This document shows positions 1 to 5,846 of a stretch of 6,637 bases of DNA, piece after piece. How positions within the stretch are numbered: position 1 is the stretch's first letter; each line of letters starts with the position of its first letter. The translations under genes were made by a program, and so were the position numbers. Below the pieces are notes generated by a model that did not search any database, was not told the origin of the DNA, and was given only the letters and a program-made list of their open reading frames with translations. Source of the DNA: Desulfobacterales bacterium (lineage in GTDB: Bacteria > Desulfobacterota > Desulfobacteria > Desulfobacterales > C00003106). The stretch lies in assembly GCA_030613165.1 (NCBI GenBank), contig JAUWMN010000094.1, forward strand, positions 1-6,637, written 5' to 3'.

Positions 1-31
1 GCCGCGATTTTTCCTGTGACTGACAATGAGT

Positions 32-58
32 CTCGGCTGGAAAGCCGCTCCCACAGTA
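32..58 (-). repeat. REP-like palindromic element downstream of bamD
   Basis: On the minus strand this reads GTGGGAGCGG followed by a short hairpin, CGGCT/AGCCG with a 4-base loop (34-47). A GTGGGAG-type head joined to a GC-rich GCGGCT..AGCCG stem is the layout of REP (repetitive extragenic palindromic) sequences seen in many proteobacteria. The first bases of the window, GCCGCGATTTTT, look like the tail of a second copy in the opposite orientation, cut by the window edge. The element lies just past the bamD stop codon. There is no T-run after the stem, so it is not a convincing intrinsic terminator. Family assignment rests on resemblance only. Confidence 0.4.
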
Positions 59-70
59 TTGGGGCGCAAT

Positions 71-739
71 CTACCCTTTCTGGGTGGACAACTTGGCCAG
101 GCACAGCGGTATATACTGCAACGCCTTGTAGTGAACTCCGACGTCCGGATAGTCTCTTACGACACTCCTAAAACGCTCCAGGGCAGCCTTATAATGTTTG
201 CTTTTATAATAAAAAAGCCCAACGTAGAAATCGTGTCCAGCCAAGCTCTTGACACAGATTTTGATGTGTTGCCGGGCAGTCTTGGAATACTCGGATTGAG
301 GATAGTATCGAATGAGTTTTTCAAAAATTTTGCGGGCCTGTTGAGCTGGTATCTGATCCCGGTCAATTGTATCGAGCTGCTCAAAATAACAAAGACCGGT
401 CTGATAGATTACGTAGGGAACGGCCTCGTTTTCGGGATGTAATTTTTCAAATTCTTCATACCAAAAGATCGCGTCTTCATATTCCTTTCGATGATAGTGG
501 CAGTCCGCTATTTTCAATTCGGCAAGGATGGCGTATTTACTGAATGGATAACGATCCTTCAGCTTTTGAAATGCCTCCATGGCATACATGTAATCCCCGT
601 CCTTAAACTCATCCATCCCTTCCACGGCAAGGTCGTAAGCGGTCTTTTCCTTTTCCGGTTGAAACCAGGCACAGCCGGAGGAAAGGAAGCAAGTTGCCAC
701 AACAAAAAGAAGGATTATAACAAGTCGATTTTTATACAT
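71..739 (-). CDS. bamD: BamD, outer membrane protein assembly lipoprotein
   Basis: This is a 222-residue BamD (ComL/YfiO family), the lipoprotein subunit of the BAM complex that inserts beta-barrel proteins into the outer membrane. It acts at the periplasmic face of that membrane. The N-terminus is a lipoprotein signal: Lys and Arg at residues 3-5, a hydrophobic stretch at about 6-19, then LSSGC with Cys23 as the probable lipidated residue. The box is slightly off consensus, with Ser at -3. The remainder is tetratricopeptide-type helical repeats, such as the GDYMYAMEAF and KEYEDAIFWYEEF segments. The family pattern DxDQxPAxxA...F..LI..YPxSEY is visible, as is the late HDFYVGLFYYKSKHYKAALERF repeat. 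The ATG at 739 is chosen because it starts the signal peptide cleanly. A GGGAGGG ribosome-binding sequence lies 13 bases upstream, rather far. An in-frame TTG at 760 would precede that sequence. The gene is last in a co-oriented trxA-trxB-bamD run. Confidence 0.9.
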   Translation of the reverse strand: MYKNRLVIILLFVVATCFLSSGCAWFQPEKEKTAYDLAVEGMDEFKDGDYMYAMEAFQKLKDRYPFSKYAILAELKIADCHYHRKEYEDAIFWYEEFEKLHPENEAVPYVIYQTGLCYFEQLDTIDRDQIPAQQARKIFEKLIRYYPQSEYSKTARQHIKICVKSLAGHDFYVGLFYYKSKHYKAALERFRSVVRDYPDVGVHYKALQYIPLCLAKLSTQKG

Positions 740-762
740 AATTAAATAGCGCCCTCCCAAAT

Positions 763-857
763 CAGTACGGAGTACGCAGTAGGCAGCCGAGGTGTGGATA
801 CTTCCTGCTTACTGCATACTGCTTACTCCTTACTGCATACCACGCACTCCTTGCTAC
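763..857. repeat. Heptamer repeats with imperfect inverted arms, bamD-trxB spacer
   Basis: The spacer between trxB and bamD is built from 7-base units. The left arm reads CAGTACG, GAGTACG, CAGTAGG, CAG (763-786). The right arm reads TTACTGC, ATACTGC, TTACTCC, TTACTGC (809-836) and then decays towards the trxB stop codon, which the degenerate units reach at 854-857. The left arm matches the reverse complement of 805-828 at 19 of 24 positions, so a transcript could fold into a long imperfect hairpin. No open reading frame or convincing promoter is visible here. The function is unknown. Confidence 0.7.
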
Positions 858-1792
858 AATTTCAGATTCTCAACATATTGTTCCGCGGAAAAGGCGGCTA
901 TAGCCGCATCACCTACGGCCGTAACTACCTGCCGAAGCGGAGTATCGCGCACATCTCCCACGGCATAAACACCGGGAACTGATGTCTCCATGTTTTTATC
1001 TGCAATAATAAATCCTCGCTCGTCGGTTTTAATCTCTTCGCATAGGAAATCTGTATTTGGATGCGTCCCTACAAATATAAAAAGACCATCAACCGAAAGC
1101 TCAGATATACTTCCTGTCTTTACATTTTTAATTAGCAGCTTTTCCACGCTGTCGTTGCCATCTATTTTGGTTACTACAGAATCCCATATAAACTCAATCT
1201 TGGGGTTTTTAAAGGCCCGTTCCTGCAAAATCTTAGTAGCGCGCAGTTCTTTCCTGCGGTGAATGATATAGACCTTTTCAGCAAATTTGGTAAGAAAAAT
1301 CCCCTCCTGTACCGCTGTATCGCCACCCCCCATAACAGCGACTATTTTGTCCCTGTAAAATGGGCCGTCGCAGGTAGCGCAAAACGAAACCCCCTTTCCA
1401 AGATAGGTCTCCTCTCCGGGAACGGACAATCGGTTAGGGGATGCCCCTGTGGCAATGATTACCGTATGGGTGGATATGGTCCTATCTTTCAGAATAAGCC
1501 TCTTGACAGGGCCTTTGCATTCTATGGAAAGCGCCTCTCCTGTCTCTATGGAAACGTCAAATCGGGCAGTCTGGTCTGCTATCTTCCGGGCAAGATCGTA
1601 ACCTGACAGACCTTCTGGAAAACCGGGGTAATTTTCTATCCAGTCTGTAGTTAAAATTTGTCCTCCCGGCACAACCTTTTCAAGAAGGAGGACCTTCAGG
1701 CGTGAACGCGCGGCATAAATGCCCGCGGTCAGCCCTGCAGGACCCCCGCCAATAACAACTAATTCATAATCTACACTCTCTACACTATCCAT
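854..1792 (-). CDS. trxB: Thioredoxin reductase (NADPH), TrxB
   Basis: This is a 312-residue flavoprotein of normal family length. It reduces oxidised thioredoxin with NADPH in the cytoplasm. Visible in order are the FAD-binding dinucleotide motif GGGPAG (15-20), the GGQILTTDWIENYPGFP segment (43-59), and ATGASP (115-119 region). They are followed by the redox-active disulfide CATC (Cys138 and Cys141), the NADPH-binding GGGDTA (155-160) with HRRKELRA (178-185), which contacts the 2'-phosphate of NADPH, and the second FAD motif GVYAVGDVRDTPLRQVVTAVGDAA (274-297). The CATC pair between the two nucleotide domains defines the low-molecular-weight reductase type. The ATG at 1792 is preceded by AAAGAGGT (1803-1810) about 11 bases upstream. 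The gene lies 124 bases downstream of trxA on the same strand, so its substrate protein is encoded next to it. No key residue is missing. Confidence 0.97.
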   Translation of the reverse strand: MDSVESVDYELVVIGGGPAGLTAGIYAARSRLKVLLLEKVVPGGQILTTDWIENYPGFPEGLSGYDLARKIADQTARFDVSIETGEALSIECKGPVKRLILKDRTISTHTVIIATGASPNRLSVPGEETYLGKGVSFCATCDGPFYRDKIVAVMGGGDTAVQEGIFLTKFAEKVYIIHRRKELRATKILQERAFKNPKIEFIWDSVVTKIDGNDSVEKLLIKNVKTGSISELSVDGLFIFVGTHPNTDFLCEEIKTDERGFIIADKNMETSVPGVYAVGDVRDTPLRQVVTAVGDAAIAAFSAEQYVENLKL

Positions 1793-1811
1793 TAATCATC
1801 TGACCTCTTTG

Positions 1812-1901
1812 GATTGAAGATTTTCGATTGAAGATTGAAGATTGTAAAAAAGTCCACAAATCGTCAATCATCAATCGTCAATCGTCAATCTTCAATCCTT
1901 G
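1812..1901. repeat. Heptamer repeats with inverted arms, trxB-trxA spacer
   Basis: The left block is GATTGAA, GATTTTC, GATTGAA, GATTGAA, GATTGTA (1812-1846). The right block is ATCGTCA, ATCATCA, ATCGTCA, ATCGTCA, ATCTTCA, ATCCTTG (1860-1901). Bases 1826-1844 match the reverse complement of 1879-1897 at 18 of 19 positions, so the blocks can pair around a loop of about 15 to 30 bases. The block covers most of the 124-base spacer. It has no coding potential and no T-run typical of an intrinsic terminator. The period matches that of the bamD-trxB spacer, but the unit sequence differs. Confidence 0.8.
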
Positions 1902-1916
1902 CTCTGATCTCTCAAT

Positions 1917-2240
1917 CTATAGCACCTTTTGCAAAGCTGCTTCTATATTATCTCTTGGGACCGCTCCGATGATCTGCTCGACAACCTGTCCATCCTTGAA
2001 CACTATCAGGGTCGGGATAGATCGTATACCGTATCGACTCGGAGTAACGGGGTTCTGATCTACGTTGCATTTGCCTATTGTAACCCTGTCTCCATACTCC
2101 TCAGCCAATTCCTTTACCACAGGAGCAACCATCTTACACGGGCCACACCACGCAGCCCAGAAATCGACCATCGCGGGTTTATCGCTCTTAATGATTTCTG
2201 TTTCAAAATTACTATCAGTAACTTCCAGGACTTCCGCCAT
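1917..2240 (-). CDS. trxA: Thioredoxin, TrxA
   Basis: This is a complete 107-residue thioredoxin, the cytoplasmic protein-disulfide reductant that TrxB regenerates. The sequence shows the buried Asp26 in VDFWAAWCGPCK, the active-site disulfide Cys32-Gly-Pro-Cys35, and the cis-proline loop SIPT with Pro76. The C-terminal strand and helix (FKDGQVVEQIIGAVPRDNIEAAL) are also typical. One extra cysteine, Cys58 in GKCNVD, sits where many family members carry a hydrophobic residue. The ATG at 2240 is preceded by AAAAGGAG (2248-2255) with a 7-base gap, a clear ribosome-binding site. The gene heads the trxA-trxB-bamD run and is divergent from radA. Confidence 0.97.
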   Translation of the reverse strand: MAEVLEVTDSNFETEIIKSDKPAMVDFWAAWCGPCKMVAPVVKELAEEYGDRVTIGKCNVDQNPVTPSRYGIRSIPTLIVFKDGQVVEQIIGAVPRDNIEAALQKVL

Positions 2241-2271
2241 CGTATCTCTCCTTTTGCTTGTGAAATATTTG

Positions 2272-2300
2272 AAAAATTGTTACCTTTTTTTATTTGTCAA
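2272..2300 (-). promoter_or_regulatory. Weak candidate trxA promoter
   Basis: Read on the minus strand, a perfect TTGACA -35 hexamer lies at 2295-2300. Seventeen bases further the sequence is ATTTTT (2272-2277), a poor -10. The position, 32 to 60 bases ahead of the trxA start codon, is right for a promoter, and the spacer is very A-rich. The hexamer directly abuts the long palindrome at 2302-2367. Treat it as a guess because the -10 is weak. Confidence 0.22.
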
Positions 2301-2301
2301 A

Positions 2302-2367
2302 TAGTGTATTCGTTAATTGGTTTAATGGTCAAGTGGTTGACAACTGAACCAATTAACGAATACACTA
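2302..2367. repeat. 66-base palindrome with perfect 21-base arms
   Basis: Bases 2302-2322 and 2347-2367 are exact reverse complements over 21 bases, starting TAGTGTATTCG on the left arm. The 24-base centre contains a nested hairpin, GTCAA (2328-2332) and TTGAC (2337-2341) around GTGG. The whole element could extrude as a cruciform in DNA or form a stable hairpin in RNA. The left half also shows an 8-base rhythm (GGTTTAAT, GGTCAAGT, GGTTGACA from 2319). It lies between the divergent trxA and radA genes, so it is not at the 3' end of either, and there is no T-run. It resembles an AT-rich interspersed palindrome; no transposase is present. Confidence 0.85.
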
Positions 2368-2407
2368 ATTCGAGCTGTGCGGCTAATCTCCCTAAATTCT
2401 TTTGTTG

Positions 2408-2494
2408 AACACACCCCTAATTCCCCTCTTATTAGAGGGGACTTGAAAAAATCCCCTCTTGAGAGGGGTGGACGCGGTGCGGACGGGGTGTGTT
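2408..2494. repeat. 87-base MITE-like element with terminal inverted repeats
   Basis: The ends are perfect 10-base inverted repeats, AACACACCCC (2408-2417) and GGGGTGTGTT (2485-2494). Inside are two hairpins built from the same word: TCCCCTCT/AGAGGGGA with loop TATT (2422-2441), and CCCCTC/GAGGGG with loop TTGA (2453-2468). TCCCCTCTT recurs as a direct repeat 30 bases apart (2422-2430 and 2452-2460). Similar CCCCTCT..AGAGGGG..GGGGTGTGTT intergenic elements occur, as I recall, in many environmental bacterial genomes, but I cannot confirm that here. No clear target-site duplication is seen at the edges. Bases 2495-2597, between this element and radA, hold only AT-rich sequence with a possible -10 (TATAAA, 2549-2554) that lacks a matching -35. 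Confidence 0.75.
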
Positions 2495-2597
2495 GATATT
2501 ATTACTACTTTATTTAACGATTGACGAAGTCTGAATTTGTTTTCCAAATATAAACAACGAACCGTGGTTTGTCAATGATCATAGGAAGGAAAAAGGT

Positions 2598-3968
2598 TTG
2601 AAGGTATCTAATTCAAAAACTTTTTTTGTCTGCCAAAACTGTGGCTACCGTGCCCAAAAATGGATGGGGCGATGTCCTGACTGCGCGGAATGGAACTCCC
2701 TCGTGGAGGAGACGGCCGCTGCCTCATTCGGAGGGAAAGGAATGGCCATGACGTTGGCCGGCGAAAATCAACCCCAACCGATCAATTCTATCGAAATGAT
2801 AGAAGAAAAACGTCTTAAAACAGGCATCGGCGAATTTGACCGCGTATTGGGCGGAGGACTGGTCCCGGGATCCCTCGTCCTGATCGGCGGTGATCCGGGC
2901 ATTGGAAAATCGACCCTCCTTCTTCAGGTCTTTCACCGCCTGAGCGAGCATGGCCACAAGGTACTCTATGTATCAGGGGAAGAGTCGGTCAAACAGGTCA
3001 GGCTTCGGAGCAACCGTCTCAATGCTGTTTCAGACAATCTCTGGGTTGTTTCTGAAACGTCCATGGAAACGATACAAAAAATGATGGAAACCACAGCCCC
3101 TGATGTCCTGGCTGTTGATTCGATTCAAACCGTATTTACCACTGAATTGAGTTCAGCCCCCGGAAGTGTGAGCCAGGTCCGCGAGGCAACCATGCACTTG
3201 ATGTATCTGGCAAAAAGATCCGGCGTCCCCATTTTTTTAGTAGGCCATGTTACCAAAGAAGGGGCTATCGCAGGGCCACGGGTGCTGGAACATATAGTCG
3301 ATACGGTTCTTTACTTTGAAGGTGAACACAGTCACGTCTTTAGGATACTCCGTGCCGTAAAAAATCGCTTCGGCTCTACCAATGAAATAGGTGTCTTTGA
3401 GATGAAAGATTCAGGACTGAGCGAGGTTGCAAACCCGTCGGCCTTATTTTTAGCTGAAAGGCCTGTTGATGCCGCCGGCTCCGTGGTCGTTGCCAGCATT
3501 GAAGGCTCAAGGCCTATTCTGGTTGAACTTCAGGCGCTTGTGAGCTCCACTACGTATGGCAACCCGCGACGGACAGCCATAGGTGTTGATTCCAACAGGG
3601 TCTCTCTACTTGTGGCGGTCCTGGAAAAGAAACTCGGGTTTCACCTCATGGATCAGGATATCTTTCTGAATGTTGCCGGAGGAGTAAAAGTAGATGAGCC
3701 GGCAATCGACCTCGGCATTGCTGTCGCGACAGCTTCCAGCTTCCTTGATAAACCGCTACCCAACCACACTATAGTTTTAGGAGAAGTAGGACTTACAGGA
3801 GAGGTCCGGGGAATAAACCAGATAGAAACCCGTATTGCCGAGGCCAACAAGATGGGATTTCAGAGATGCATCCTTCCAAAAAACAACCTGAGCAGGCTAA
3901 AGGCGCCCCCTGAAATGACATTGGTGGGAGTCAAGACACTTGAGGAGGCTATGGAAGAAGTTTTTTAG
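2598..3968 (+). CDS. radA: RadA (Sms), DNA repair and recombination ATPase
   Basis: This is a complete 456-residue RadA, of normal family length. RadA is a RecA-related DnaB-type helicase/ATPase that promotes branch migration of recombination intermediates in DNA repair. The domains run in order. An N-terminal C4 zinc finger has Cys12, Cys15, Cys26 and Cys29 (CQNCGYRAQKWMGRCPDC). The ATPase core has Walker A GDPGIGKST (98-106), a Walker B-like strand ending VDS (173-175), and the RadA-specific KNRFG motif (255-259). A C-terminal Lon-like domain covers about 290-456. Where Lon protease has its serine nucleophile, the aligned segment is DEPAID with Ala369, so protease activity is not expected (inference). 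The start is TTG at 2598, the only one placing the zinc finger correctly, with AGGAAGGA (2583-2590) seven bases upstream. The gene is divergent from trxA and stands apart from the flagellar genes downstream. Confidence 0.97.
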   Translation: MKVSNSKTFFVCQNCGYRAQKWMGRCPDCAEWNSLVEETAAASFGGKGMAMTLAGENQPQPINSIEMIEEKRLKTGIGEFDRVLGGGLVPGSLVLIGGDPGIGKSTLLLQVFHRLSEHGHKVLYVSGEESVKQVRLRSNRLNAVSDNLWVVSETSMETIQKMMETTAPDVLAVDSIQTVFTTELSSAPGSVSQVREATMHLMYLAKRSGVPIFLVGHVTKEGAIAGPRVLEHIVDTVLYFEGEHSHVFRILRAVKNRFGSTNEIGVFEMKDSGLSEVANPSALFLAERPVDAAGSVVVASIEGSRPILVELQALVSSTTYGNPRRTAIGVDSNRVSLLVAVLEKKLGFHLMDQDIFLNVAGGVKVDEPAIDLGIAVATASSFLDKPLPNHTIVLGEVGLTGEVRGINQIETRIAEANKMGFQRCILPKNNLSRLKAPPEMTLVGVKTLEEAMEEVF

Positions 3969-3970
3969 TA

Positions 3971-3999
3971 ACAGTCAGGACTTCATTTGTCCCGACTGT
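3971..3999 (+). terminator. Possible radA terminator hairpin, no T-run
   Basis: ACAGTC-A-GGAC and GTCC-C-GACTGT form a 10-pair stem with one mismatch around a 7-base loop, starting two bases after the radA stop codon. It is followed by CCGTCGCTGC rather than a T-tract, so as an intrinsic terminator it is weak. It may instead act as a 3'-end stabilising hairpin. Confidence 0.3.
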
Positions 4000-4058
4000 C
4001 CCGTCGCTGCTTGAACTGCCCCGCCTTTCCGTGCCTGCCCCGACCCCAGAGCAAACCC

Positions 4059-4126
4059 GTTAACCTTCACTATACTCGTGAACGGTTACAAGATATTTTA
4101 TCCTGTCCATCCTGTAAATCCTGTCC
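4059..4126. repeat. Imperfect stem plus three 9-base tandem repeats
   Basis: Two pieces lie in the radA-fliC spacer. First, 4059-4070 and 4078-4089 form an 11-pair stem with two bulges (TTCAC/GTGAA, AACC/GGTT, GT/AC) around TATACTC. Second, 4100-4126 is three copies of a 9-base unit: ATCCTGTCC, ATCCTGTAA, ATCCTGTCC. I recall similar ATCCTGTCC repeats from spacers of many environmental genomes, but the family cannot be confirmed here. The stretch 4000-4058 is C-rich and shows nothing recognisable. A 73-codon frame crosses this region (3987-4208) but has no ribosome-binding site and reads through the repeat, so it is not called. Confidence 0.65.
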
Positions 4127-4180
4127 AAAAAGGACTTTCCTACACATTTCAATCTATTGCAGACTTCCCGTAAGATTTGT

Positions 4181-4208
4181 TCAAGTTTTAGGTTATAAGC
4201 TCCGATAG
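4181..4208 (+). promoter_or_regulatory. Sigma-28 (FliA) promoter of fliC
   Basis: TCAAGTTT (4181-4188) matches the sigma-28 -35 consensus TAAAGTTT at 7 of 8 positions. TCCGATAG (4201-4208) matches the -10 consensus GCCGATAA with the CCGATA core intact. The spacer is 12 bases instead of the usual 11. Transcription would start near 4214-4216, giving a leader of about 140 bases. Sigma-28 control fits a late flagellar gene, and the same -35 octamer precedes fliD. Confidence 0.8.
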
Positions 4209-4214
4209 GAATAA

Positions 4215-4355
4215 GTAAGAAAAATACGGGCGAAAAGGAGGTGAAAAAAAGACGAAACCCCTAACAGCCGGTTAGGGAATTAAAGTAGTAGACTTATCAC
4301 ACAGCCGGCAGGGAAGCCGGCAAAAACAAACCAAAATTCAAGGAGGAATAAAACC
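4215..4355 (+). promoter_or_regulatory. Structured fliC mRNA leader with candidate CsrA sites
   Basis: Going 5' to 3', the leader has four parts. It opens with a perfect Shine-Dalgarno word, AAGGAGGTGA (4235-4244), that has no usable start codon after it. Hairpin 1 is CCCTAAC/GTTAGGG (4259-4277). Hairpin 2 is GCCGGC/GCCGGC (4304-4321) with the loop AGGGAA. The true ribosome-binding site is AGGAGG (4341-4346), nine bases before the ATG. AGCCGG occurs three times (4266, 4303, 4315). CsrA recognises A(N)GGA, best in a hairpin loop, and commonly uses a second site over the ribosome-binding site. Hairpin 2 and TCAAGGAGG match that arrangement, as known for the flagellin leader of Bacillus subtilis. 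CsrA binding here is inference; no csrA or fliW lies in the window. Confidence 0.6.
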
Positions 4356-5741
4356 ATGGCACTTACAATTAACACCAATATCGCATCGTTGAACGCCCAG
4401 AGAAACCTGGGGAGAACACAGGGCGCATTAAACAAATCCTTGCAGAGGCTCTCATCCGGCCTGCGCATCAACAGCGCCAAGGATGACGCGGCGGGTCTCG
4501 CCATCTCAAGCAGGATGACATCCCAGATCCGAGGTTTGAATCAGGCGGCGCGGAACGCCAACGACGGCATCTCCCTGGCCCAGACCGCTGAGGGCGCTTT
4601 GCAGGAAGCTACTAATTTGTTGCAAAGGATACGAGAAATCGCCATCCAGTCGGCCAATGATACTAATAGTGATAGCGACAGACAATCTTTGCAGGCTGAG
4701 GTAGTTCAATTAAAGGCAGAACTTACCCGAATTGCGGAATCTACCCAGTTCAATGGACAAAATGTGCTTGACGGTTCATTGAGTAACGCATCATTTCACA
4801 TTGGAGCTAATGCCAACCAGGTAATTAATGTTTCAATTGGAGACGCCAGGGGCACATCGATTGGGGCTCAGCAAACAGCATCCACCCAAGTTCAAGATGC
4901 TCTCTCTGTCGACTATGCTGGTGCAGACCTTGTGATACTGGGCTCAAAAGGGTCGGCAACGGCCACAATAGTCGTCGGTGCCAGTGCCAAGCAAGCTGCT
5001 GGCGCGGTTAATGCCGTGACCGTTGATACAGGTGTAACTGCTTCAGCAAGAACGACTGTTGATATTTCATTCAGCGCTGATGATAGTTATTCTTTCAAGA
5101 TAAATGGTGAAACTGTCACTGGCACAGTGTTTGGTGGAGATCTCAGTATCGTTGCCGAGGGCATCAACGCCCAATCTGCAACTACAGGCGTCACAGCTAC
5201 ATTAAATGATGCCAAAGATCAGATAACTTTGACCGATAATGATGGCGATAATATAGCAGTTACTGATTTTGCAAGTGTTGGCGCTGGTACAATGGATTTT
5301 GGCACTGTCGCCGGAGTGGATGATGCAGGTACCGCTTATGCAAAAGGTTCATTAACCCTCGAATCGAGCTTGGGTTTTGCGATAACTGATACTCTGGTTG
5401 CTTTTGCCGCAGACATAAGCTCACTCAACAAGGTTTCCGATATTGATGTGGGTACATCAACTACTGCAAACGATGCCCTTGCAGTTATAGATAAAGCGCT
5501 GGAGAAGCTCAACGGTATCAGGGGCGATTTAGGTGCAGTTCAGAACCGTTTTGAGGCAACCATAGCTAACCTGCAAAGTGTTGCCGAGAATCTCGCTGCT
5601 GCCCGTTCCCGTATCATGGATGCGGACTTCGCGGCCGAAACGGCTAATATGACCAAAGCACAGGTAATGCAGCAGGCAGGTATTGCCATGCTGGCCCAGG
5701 CCAATATGCTGCCGCAGACAGTGCTTGGTCTGCTCCAGTAG
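4356..5741 (+). CDS. fliC: Flagellin, filament subunit FliC
   Basis: This is a complete 461-residue flagellin, the subunit exported by the flagellar type III apparatus and polymerised into the filament. The N-terminal D0/D1 region (1-170) has [34 protein letters not shown] (32-51) and [14 protein letters not shown] (89-102). The C-terminal D1/D0 region (about 370-461) has [24 protein letters not shown] (417-440) and ends [15 protein letters not shown]. The LQRIRE segment matches the region TLR5 recognises in enterobacterial flagellins. The middle holds two related flagellin-IN type modules, marked by [12 protein letters not shown] (218-229) and [12 protein letters not shown] (270-281). There are no cysteines, as usual for flagellins. 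The first 83 or so codons are richer in G/C-ending codons than the next several hundred. The ATG at 4356 has AGGAGG nine bases upstream. A sigma-28 promoter precedes the gene and a strong terminator follows it. Confidence 0.97.
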   Translation: MALTINTNIASLNAQRNLGRTQGALNKSLQRLSSGLRINSAKDDAAGLAISSRMTSQIRGLNQAARNANDGISLAQTAEGALQEATNLLQRIREIAIQSANDTNSDSDRQSLQAEVVQLKAELTRIAESTQFNGQNVLDGSLSNASFHIGANANQVINVSIGDARGTSIGAQQTASTQVQDALSVDYAGADLVILGSKGSATATIVVGASAKQAAGAVNAVTVDTGVTASARTTVDISFSADDSYSFKINGETVTGTVFGGDLSIVAEGINAQSATTGVTATLNDAKDQITLTDNDGDNIAVTDFASVGAGTMDFGTVAGVDDAGTAYAKGSLTLESSLGFAITDTLVAFAADISSLNKVSDIDVGTSTTANDALAVIDKALEKLNGIRGDLGAVQNRFEATIANLQSVAENLAAARSRIMDADFAAETANMTKAQVMQQAGIAMLAQANMLPQTVLGLLQ

Positions 5742-5746
5742 ACGTG

Positions 5747-5788
5747 AATTGAAAGCTGAAAGCTCATAGCTCAAAGCTGAAAGTTAAT
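5747..5788. repeat. AGCT-type heptamer repeats after fliC
   Basis: Beginning six bases after the fliC stop codon, 7-base units run AATTGAA, AGCTGAA, AGCTCAT, AGCTCAA, AGCTGAA, AGTTAAT. Because AGCT is its own reverse complement, any two units could pair weakly. This is the third spacer in the window with a 7-base period, again with a different unit sequence. It lies between the coding region and the terminator, so it would be part of the fliC 3' untranslated region. Confidence 0.75.
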
Positions 5789-5803
5789 AGACAACTTCAA
5801 ACC

Positions 5804-5838
5804 AAAACCCCGCTTCCTTAAAATGGAAGCGGGGTTTT
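5804..5838 (+). terminator. Strong intrinsic terminator of fliC
   Basis: AAAACCCCGCTTCC (5804-5817) and GGAAGCGGGGTTTT (5825-5838) are perfect 14-base inverted arms around TTAAAAT. The GC-rich core is followed by TTTTCCTTT. It lies 62 bases after the fliC stop and just before the fliD promoter. It therefore separates two transcription units. The A-run on the left arm would let it work in both directions, but no gene on the minus strand needs it. Confidence 0.93.
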
Positions 5839-5846
5839 CCTTTAGC

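Noticed and set aside
26..442. 138-codon open frame on the plus strand opposite bamD
   Set aside because: It lies antisense to a clear BamD gene, has no ribosome-binding site, and its translation resembles no family I know.
740..760. In-frame TTG at 760 as the bamD start
   Set aside because: It precedes the GGGAGGG ribosome-binding sequence and would add seven residues before the lipoprotein signal.
1259..1606. 115-codon plus-strand frame opposite trxB
   Set aside because: It is a shadow of trxB, whose motifs are complete on the minus strand.
1812..1901. Short repeats considered as a CRISPR array
   Set aside because: Units are 7 bases with no unique spacers, far shorter than CRISPR repeats, and no cas gene is present.
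2302..2367. Palindrome considered as a transcription terminator
   Set aside because: It lies upstream of both flanking genes, which diverge from this spacer, and it has no T-run.
1929..2408. 159-codon plus-strand frame running across trxA and the palindrome
   Set aside because: It is antisense to trxA and continues into repeat sequence, with no ribosome-binding site or recognisable domain.
2521..2554. TTGACG and TATAAA as a radA promoter
   Set aside because: The spacing is 22 bases, too long for a housekeeping-sigma promoter, and no better pair is visible.
3987..4208. 73-codon frame with several CxxC pairs in the radA-fliC spacer
   Set aside because: The cysteines come from the ATCCTGTCC tandem repeat and C-rich sequence. 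There is no ribosome-binding site, and the frame ends in the sigma-28 promoter.
4241..4264. Seven-codon GTG frame as a fliC leader peptide
   Set aside because: The GTG lies inside the Shine-Dalgarno word itself, so a ribosome bound there could not start on it.
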